NCBI RefSeq assembly: GCF_000237925.1
Contig: NC_031502.1
Location: 45,520,215 to 45,584,214 of the forward strand
DNA: 64,000 nt
Direction of reading: 5' to 3'
DNA from: Schistosoma mansoni
Lineage: Eukaryota; Platyhelminthes; Trematoda; Strigeidida; Schistosomatidae
This document shows, in pieces, positions 30,001-39,246 of this stretch. Numbering within the stretch: the stretch's first letter is position 1; every line of letters begins with the position of its first letter. The translations under genes were made by a program, and so were the position numbers. The notes beneath the pieces are model-generated. The model ran no database searches and was not told the origin of the DNA. It was given only the letters and a program-made list of their open reading frames with translations.

Positions 30001-33000
30001 TGCACACCTGACATTTATGCTTCTTAAATGGACAGAACCGTACATGATGCCAATCGCCGCATAACCAACAGGCATTCGTTGGTTTGTTATGAGTTTTATT
30101 GGGCTTCTGATTTTTTAACCTAGTCATAGCATTTACACTACTGCAGGTCAAATTAGAATTTACCTGTTCAATTAACTGATTGTCGTGTCTGATGTTTTGT
30201 AGTCGTTTACACTCATCTGTCAATGTCCTAAGTGTGACGTTTGGGTCTTGATCCAAACGAGTTAGAAGTCTGGTTCTAATTTCAGCATCTTGTGGTGACT
30301 GCAGAGCTTTGATGAATATTAGGCATTTAAATTGATCTTCTGTCAACGAGTGTAACTTGAACCGTTCACACTCTCTGTTGACGACGTCTGCTAGAGCACT
30401 ATATTCATCGGCTTCACGTTTCACCAAATTCAGACACTGATATCGAATACTAAACAATGAGGAAGATTCGCCGAATATCTCTGACAACTGCGTTACTGTC
30501 TCCTCGAAACTGAGCTCTCGAGGTAACTTTGGTAATATATGATCAGCATAACGTGCGTGCTCATTGCTTCCCAACTTACGCATCAACAACCGAGTCTTCC
30601 ATGCGTCATCTTGTTGACAGAATTCTATTCTAAATGTATCTTCCCAACGCTTGGACCACGTGAGAAAGGTATTTCCACTTTCGGGATCATATATGAATTC
30701 TGGGATTCTGCCAGCAACTGCATCACAAGAAGTACTTGAAACAGCATGTGAACTCGAGTTTTGGATGCTAAACTGTTGCATCAGTCTCCAACAACCGCAT
30801 TTGTGCATCAAGTTGTGCTTGCTGTTGTTGTAGTATTCGGCTGAGCTGGTCATCTGATATATTCATTTTGAATGAATTTTCCTTTTTCCTCGTCGCCACT
30901 GTTATAATTGTATTTTTGCTATATAAACGACCCAGCTATTCCTATTGCTTAGTATTCTTATACGATGACACTCGACAAGACCCCAAAATCAGAACACGTT
31001 GAACAGGAATGAAATTGTATTCAAAATAATAATGATAAGTGAACAGCAATCACTGACTTGAATAACGTTCATATATTTATAGTATATACATAAGAAGCTT
31101 ATAGATTTTTCTCCAATAATATGCCCGGGCTGATCGGTTTAGAATTAGCCAATCAGCGCGCAGCAATACCATCATGCATGAAACATGCATACATGAAACA
31201 TCCAATCTATGTCCCACTAACACCAATATAGCTAAAACGGCTTGTAACAATTAAGTGGTTTTCGTTGAACTAGAAGTCATTTTTATTTCAGTATTCATCG
31301 TAACTTAATACATAAATCTTGTTTCTTGTCCTCGATAACGTCAAACTTATAACATGTGGAACTACGTAAGTGGTAGAGTTAGTGTACAAATCTGTGATCT
31401 GCGGTAAGACGTCTAGTGCTAAAACTTATGACCCTCACCAGCAAAGTGTGGCAATCATCCCTCTTAGATTACCAAAAGACGCCTTTTTAATGTATTTGTT
31501 TAACTGATAGAACTATTCCGTCCTCACATTCTAAATCAATAATGACCACTAATGTTTGTAACCTAATCTTTAGAAAATGTAATGCCCAAAATTAGCTTTC
31601 ATTAAATAAGTTGTAACAGAGTTTGATGAAGGTTGTGAAAATCTATTATCTATAAGATTAATTTATCTTCAATAACTTGTATGACAGCTAATGACATCCC
31701 AAAAAGATCGTAAAAGAATTCAGTGAATACGAAAATGGCTATTAACTTTGCTAGTTAGTCGTTTTATTGTTATATTTCTGTAAATTGTATGACTTCTTTA
31801 TATTACGTGAATAAATAGCTGTGTTTTCATTTTATTTTATTTTATTAATTTGTATATTCCTGTTTCGTTTCACAGTCTACAGTACGCCAGCGAAGAGATC
31901 GTTGTCAGCAAATTTTCAACATGATTAAGTAAGTCATCATAAATAGAATTAAATTGTATTGATTATATTTTAGTCAATATTCGTTGAATCATCCCTACTT
32001 CATTTTTTCCAGAATCATCCATAATTTTATTCTTTATTGAAATGTATGTTAGCTTCTATCCTTATGTTCCTTATCCTCCGAAAATGTCACTTACTGTTTC
32101 ATTAGGTGTAGGATATCGGTGTTTTTGAGTTTGACGTCTAATACAAGCTATGATTTAGTTCTTAGATAACCTATGTATCCAATGATCCTTACTTGAAGTC
32201 TGATTAATTAATACATATTGTCTGCTACATCTGTCATGAGCCTGCGAGATTGGTGCATTGCAATACAAAATTCCATTCTTGGTATTTTTTTTCAAGAAAT
32301 GGAACATGTTCTTTCTAACTGTCTGCTTTGATGCTTTGGGCACAAGGTGATATTCATACTTTCGCTTTTGGATTGTAACCTAATATTGCTTACTGTTTTT
32401 CAATTAAAAGTAATCTATTTCAGTCAGTCATGCTTAACATAGAAACTGGCACATATTCTTATCGGTTCAATTTGCCATGCCACTTCACAGCGACAAGTCA
32501 ACGTAGTATAAGTAATAATAGTATTTTGGGAAGTAGAAACGATTCGGCATTGAAGATTTGATTCGAGAAGGAAATACGGGTTCACATGATAAATGTTTTA
32601 AGAGATTAATTAGAAATTTACAATTCAAGGGAAGATAGAGAGTGAATATATGTGCGCCGTTGCAAAAGATTCTTAGTCATGTCACATAATTTATCCAACT
32701 ATTGGTTACGATCATTGCAAGGACCTTAGGTCAGTCAGTCACAACGTAGAACTTCGTACATACGTACATCAGTTCGAGTTGCCATACCACATTAGCACAG
32801 AGATGCAGTTGTCGATTCAAATCCCATAGTGTTAGAAGTAGTAAGAGTATAAGCAGTAATTGGAAAGATTAGGGGTTTAAGATGTTATTCAAGGGGTATA
32901 ATCCAGTGAAATAAATTTGAAAAGGACCTTAGGTAGTGTTCATGCTTCTACAGTCCAACAGTCGATGACTTCACCTCTTTGATTTCTCCGCTCTTAGTTT

Positions 33001-36000
33001 TCTTCCAGCCTATTCCTACTTCAACAAAAGTCGTTCGTTGTGGTAGTGATTTGTTTATAAATTGCTTAGTTTCTATCTAAATACATGTACTACTTTTCAT
33101 TGCTCTTTTTATGTTGAAACTTCACTAAATTATCTATCCTCTGTTATTTGGTAACTCTTATTACTCTGTTAATTTACTTCATTTACAGAACAAAACAACC
33201 GCATTTGTCAAAATTTATTGCTGTAAGTTTATGCATTTCGTCATTGTGATTCTCGTTAATTTTTCCATAGCATTACATTTCTTAACAGTGGGTTTATATT
33301 TTTCAAATAGGATTCTATTGCTTTATGCAATCATCTAAAGACAGTATGTGGATTATTCATGACGGCTGACCGACGCGAACTTCGTAATTTTAGTTTACGT
33401 CAAACTGTGCGTCCAATTACACGTCTCATTGAGAGCAGGTAGGCATTCATACTTGACATAAACTATTCACTTCGTATCTATATTTGTCATAAATTGCTCA
33501 CTTTTATTTTTCTAAATAGAATTTCCTTCCTATAAGTGTTTCTTACATTTCTTTTTATACAAGTGAATTCTCACGTATCCTCATACCAATTCATCGTCAA
33601 CTAGTTCCTAATCATTTACTACCCAACGCTACTCCTGAACAAATCGCTCATCATTGGCCATTCGCTGAACAACCAGATAGATTAGTTTGTCTTACACATA
33701 TAGAAGACACTGTGGAAATACTTGGATCACAGACTAGACCGAAGAAAATGACGTGGGTGGGGTCAGATGGTAGGGAGTATATTATTGTTGCAAAACCCAA
33801 TGTAAGTTTTTCTCACTTTTGTATCCCAAACTTACCCAAAGATATGACACACTAATAATATGTCAAACCATAATAAAACTATTATTTTCTAGTTTATGTA
33901 AAGTATAAAGACAAATTTTTGTAGTAAAACTATAAATGTGTCTCACCAGGTATCTCTACTGCTTCTGAAAGCGCTTATTTCGTACTTATTCCAACCGAAC
34001 AAATAAACAGCTGTTATGTATTCGGGTTTTCATTTCATGAAATTTTCTCCATTCTGCTTGGTACGTAAAAGCTCTCGTAAATCAGTTGTGTCAACCGTAA
34101 AACATGTATTCACAGCACTGGAGATATTACTTCTCACTATCCGGCTACTTTCTATACCTGTGGAATAGTTGATAACAAACCATTTTTGAGTGCCATCAGA
34201 GATTTGATTTTTCTGGTTCCATTTAATTGCTTATCATTTAGAATAATATCTCAAACGGCCATAAAGGAGTTCAGCTATACTTTATCTAAGGTGTAAAGTT
34301 GTGGTTTTATGTCGCATTTAAAGATTCTACCATTAGACGATTCAGATCAAGAATATATAACTCTATATTATAGAAATCAATCATTTCCCACTGATCTTAC
34401 CTGATTTATTGTGTCAGGCTGTTTCATCAAGGCTTTTCAATGTATTCGATTTTATATAAACAACTATTAAATTAAAACTAATTAGATTAATTGATAAATA
34501 CATATATTTTTGAACATAATTATCCACATCAAGAAAAGTACTTATTATCAATAATTTTATTTCACACTTGAAATCACAAAACAATCTAAGCTAGACCATC
34601 ATTGAAAACCTGGAAGCACTAGACGACCATTTCGCATTATTTCAGTTGAGGTATTTAGTTAATATTTTCAAATTCTATGATTTCAGTTAGCTATTTTTCT
34701 TAATTTATTTGCAACAGGATGACCTTCGTAAAGATTCTCGATTGATGGAATTAAACGGAATGATCAATAAATTTTTAGTTATCAATGAAAATACTCGAAG
34801 ACGTGCCTTGCAAATTCGTACTTATGTAAGTATAAATTACAATGATTAAGTGTATAATTGATTGATATTTTGTTGCCGTTATTTATGATTCTTGATCATC
34901 CATTTCTCAACTAGGTAATGACCTATAGTCATATTACTTTGAATATTTCGTACATAAATAATAACTTTAATTTTTTAAATATATATTTACATGCACACCG
35001 AACCAGTTAGTTTTTCTATCTTTTACCTGTATAAGATTTGAGGGTTGATCGTGTGTATCACTCCGGCCACTTCAGTTGTTGATGAAATCATTTTTTTCCT
35101 TCATAATAAATTTTTTCTAAACTTAAATATTCAATTTTCATATTTATGTTTACGCAACTGTATAAGCGTTAGCGAACCTTTATTTACACTAAACTACGAC
35201 AAGTCGTTGTACGCATGTAGAAATGTTACTACAATTAGTTGAACTTTGTATTCACGTTTTTTAGTGGTTTATATGTCTTCGTGAATTAATTCAGGAAATT
35301 TCTTGATTGCTTTACTTCAACCGGCTTTTTTAAATCTACATGTAATGTTTTAGCAAACTACAAATTTTTCAAAAGTGGTAAATATATTTCTCCTTCATTT
35401 CATTTTAAACAAATGATTTGTTGCTTTTTTATTACAATATTTGTTAGTAAATATCATTATTTAACCGTTTGTAGAACATATAGATGTTAGATACTATGTC
35501 GGCTAAAAAGAGAGGATTGGTTAACTCCATTTCTGTAGTATTCGCTTCTGATCTACCAACTATAATAAAAAGTAAAAACACTTCTTTTTTTCCATAGTAT
35601 TTAGAATGATTATAGTTTAAAACATTCTATTACCAATAGACTGTCTTGAATACTCTTATTGTCCTCTTTAAGAGTCTTACGCTATATAACCCGTAACCAA
35701 ACTATTTTGAATGCTTATATCATCAGTCTGTATGAAAATTTGCTTTGAGGTTCATGGCATCCAATACATATTGTTGCACTTGTGTTTTCCATTTGTTGAT
35801 ATTGTATTGAATTTACACCATGTCAAAGATCACCGATACTTTCAATTTTCCCACATAAAATTACTTTTTATAATAATTTTTTGCTCATTAAAATTATCTT
35901 TCATAACAAACTTACACAGTATGTTTAAGCGATGTTCAGTTTATTTGAGTGATTCTGTAAATAAGAATATGCGTAATCTTAGTTACGCGCTTTAATGGAT

Positions 36001-39000
36001 TATTTATTTGGGTCTATACTTTTCTAATTTCAGGCGGTAATTCCTCTAAGTGAAAAAGGTGGATTGATTGAATGGGTTCGTAATACACAGCCATTTCGAT
36101 CTATCATCACACGTCTGTATAATGAGATTGGTAAACCTATCAATTGGGCTAATATGAGTCGAGTAGCACCTTTACTTGAAGATCCTTTATCGTAAGTTCT
36201 TTCATTCAGTCGTAAGTTTAGTGTTTTATAGTGTGTATTTGTATAAATGCATAACTGAACTAATCCACAAAATGTTATTCACCACGAACCTGTGCAAATT
36301 AACTAATCACTAAAAAATCTGATCCATATAATAACTGTATAATTTTTTACTTCCAAATAGTAAATACTCTTAATACTTCAAGTTTCCACTTTGGACAATT
36401 TCGATTTCAGCGCACATGTCATTAGACACATTTCACTTCCATTTAGTTGATGATAATATTGTTTCACAGTGTCCTTGACAGATATTTACTTTTTAAGGAA
36501 AATTGAGAATTATATACCTGCCTAAAATGACTCAGTTGATGATTCACGTGATTGATTAGGGTTTTGTACACACTAGTCACAATATGTTTAAATGTGTGGC
36601 CCCTTTTACCAATTGCAACCATTGTTATATAATGCTCAAAAGTGCAAACATTAATTGAAATGAGTAGATATTTTTTTAAAGATGTACCTGTTTATTTCAT
36701 ATTGTTAATAATAAACCATGGTTCTTACTTTTCAGAGTGAAACGTGATAAATACTTGAACAAATGGTTACCTATGTTCCCCCTTGTCTTCTATAATTGGT
36801 TCCTAAGCACGTTTAGTAACCCAAGTTCCTGGTTAGTTTTATTCATTTTAAAGAATTATCTGAAATAGTTTAAATACTACTCTGTAAACTGGTGATCTAC
36901 ATGTGGTGTATATCAACTAGTTAACTTCGATTGTTCATTTCAAATTTACCATACAATTTATTCTTGGTTGTTTTTGATGAATAATGAACATTCAATGTCA
37001 AACGTTAAATTACAGTCTTGAAATCCAGTAGTTTAGATTTTTACTTATGGTTATTTAAATGAGTAGTTGTTGTTCTCTTCTAATCTTATTTCCAACAATA
37101 GCTGTGTTTTATCACTCCTAATACCGGTTTCAATCATTCTTAAGCTAACAGGAAGTCATGACGTGTGACAAATGAATCTTGATGCTAGTCCTTGAATGAT
37201 TGTAGGATTGGTTTCGTAGGCTTCTGTGGTCATGTGGATGTTCTAATTGGTCCCAGCTTTGGTAATAACGGTAATCGATGTCATTTCATCATGAGCTATA
37301 ATTTAAAAATACTTGAATAAAGCCAGATAATAAGTGATGAGAACATATTGTTAGCAAGTTCTAGGATAAATAAAAATGATTGCCTACTACCATACCCATA
37401 CGTTCCTTTTATTTACAGGTATTTATTATTGGGTTTATTTTCACTCAAGGTATTCAGGAAGAGAATGTTATGCACGTACTTGTGCAGTTATGAGCATGGT
37501 TGGTTATGTTCTCGGTCTTGGAGATAGACATACAGAGAATATATTGTTCGACTCTATATCTGGTGATCTTGTTCATGTTGATTTTTCGTGTGTATTCAAT
37601 AATGGTCTTACTTTACCTTGGCCTGAACGTGTTCCATTCCGTTTAACTCGCAACATGGTTCATGCTATGGGTCCAACAGGTTATGAAGGTACATTCAGAC
37701 GTTGTTCAGAAGCAGTTATGCGTTTACTACGTCACGAAATCGATCCACTCTTGGCAGTGTTCCGTCCAATTTATTTTGATGCTGTTGTTGAACAAACTGG
37801 AAACGTACGAAGCAACGCATTCCCTGGTGGTGAAAGTTGTAAGTCTGTTGGGGATGCTAGATCCCCAGAAATCTCTTCGTAAACGTCTCATTTTTTGTAA
37901 TTTTATTTTGGAACTTTGAGTTTCTCTTTTTTGTACCAAAAGTACCTACTTTTACCTTCAGTTTATATTTCCTACTTGTAAAGACCTTAAATGTCATTGA
38001 TTCGTTTCCTCTTTCAGTTCATGTTTTGTGATGTTTTCTAAGGACATTTTTGTACTGTATATATACGCATGAGTTGTGTGCTTATTCGTTCGTTCTCCCG
38101 ATTGCTTGTGGAATATACATTTCCCTCTGCTGAATCTGGTTTTCTCCCTCTAGTTAGCAGGGCTGGAGCGCAGTGTGATAATTTAGCTTGTCTTTTTATT
38201 GTGTTGCTGACTTTCGTTCCTTTCGCCGGTTTCAGGTGATATAGTAATCCATTCAAACGTACCAAAGTATGAAACATGTTTTGACTTTTTAGTCTGTAAT
38301 TTTATTGATACATACGGCCGCGCTCCATTGAAATCAGTTTCAGAAAGATCTAACGCAATGCGAGAAATCATTTTATGAAGACTGTGAACCGAAAATTAAA
38401 TGGAAGTTTAAAAGTATATACTGTGTGTGATCATGGTCCCACTCAACTGAAGAATCGTTAACTAGAACAAGACATTTATCCAGTGCTAGCTAATTCTCAA
38501 TAACTGATTGATAAAAGATTCATAAATGACAAAGTTTTCACGAAACCATATAGGTAAATCAACCGCTATGTTTACAATTCTTTTTATAGCTGGACGAACT
38601 CGCCGTGGTGGCTCCACATCAGATGGAAGCGCATCATCCGACTTGGACCTGACAGAACGTGCAACTAGAGCAGCTACAGAAAAATTAGCACGTATGGAAG
38701 ATCGTCTTAAAGGTAAAATTACAGAACATGATGGATTCAGCCAGATTTTACCTATGTCTGTTGAAGGACAAGTAAGTTCACAAACTAAATGAACTACACT
38801 TTTGATCTATTTGATTAGAGAGGGTTTTGTGGACATAAAATGAATTCGTTTTTGAATACATCTTCACAGTTAAATTCATCATAAGTGATATAGATATTTT
38901 TTATTTATATGTGATTATTTTCCATTATTTATAGCTTAGATGCTTCTGAGTACATGTGTTATAAAAAGTAGAGTATTTCATTCTTATAAATTCAGTCACT

Positions 39001-39206
39001 ATGGGATATTGTCCGAGTGTATTGTTTTTATGCTCAACACCCATACCGATACAAAGCGGCCAAGTTGGATAGCTTATTCACTGATTTTCACTGTGGATTC
39101 TACCCATCATTTCTTGACGTATTCTTCCTAACAATCACTAGCTTCTAGAATCAATAATTTACCTCGATTTGGACATTACGTAGTCTTCTTTCAACATAAT
39201 TAGTAC

Positions 39207-39246
<40 letters not shown>

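Larger units (their letters stand above)
23334..31222 (-). mobile_element. Ty3/Gypsy LTR tandem: LTR-body-LTR-body-LTR
   Basis: About 7.9 kb in ATR intron 16, antisense to the gene. Three LTRs of 323 bases (23334-23656, 26450-26772, 30900-31222) enclose two internal bodies of unequal length, so the middle LTR is shared. The LTRs read as identical and begin TGTTAGTGGG on the minus strand. A purine-rich tract (CAAGGGGGAGG) precedes the two left LTRs. One 5-base duplication, CCAAT, flanks the whole array (23329-23333 and 31223-31227). Identical LTRs imply a young insertion. Both bodies look broken, with a few breaks each. The group resembles schistosome Saci-like Metaviridae; the name is not certain. 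Confidence 0.93.

Noticed and set aside
35711-35995. 94-codon ORF in ATR intron 21
   Set aside because: Hydrophobic AT-rich frame, no splice sites that fit ATR phases and no motif.
38038-38371. Overlapping minus-strand ORFs in ATR intron 24
   Set aside because: Richer in G+C than the flanks but without recognisable domain, start context or splice partners; noted only as a possible unclassified repeat.
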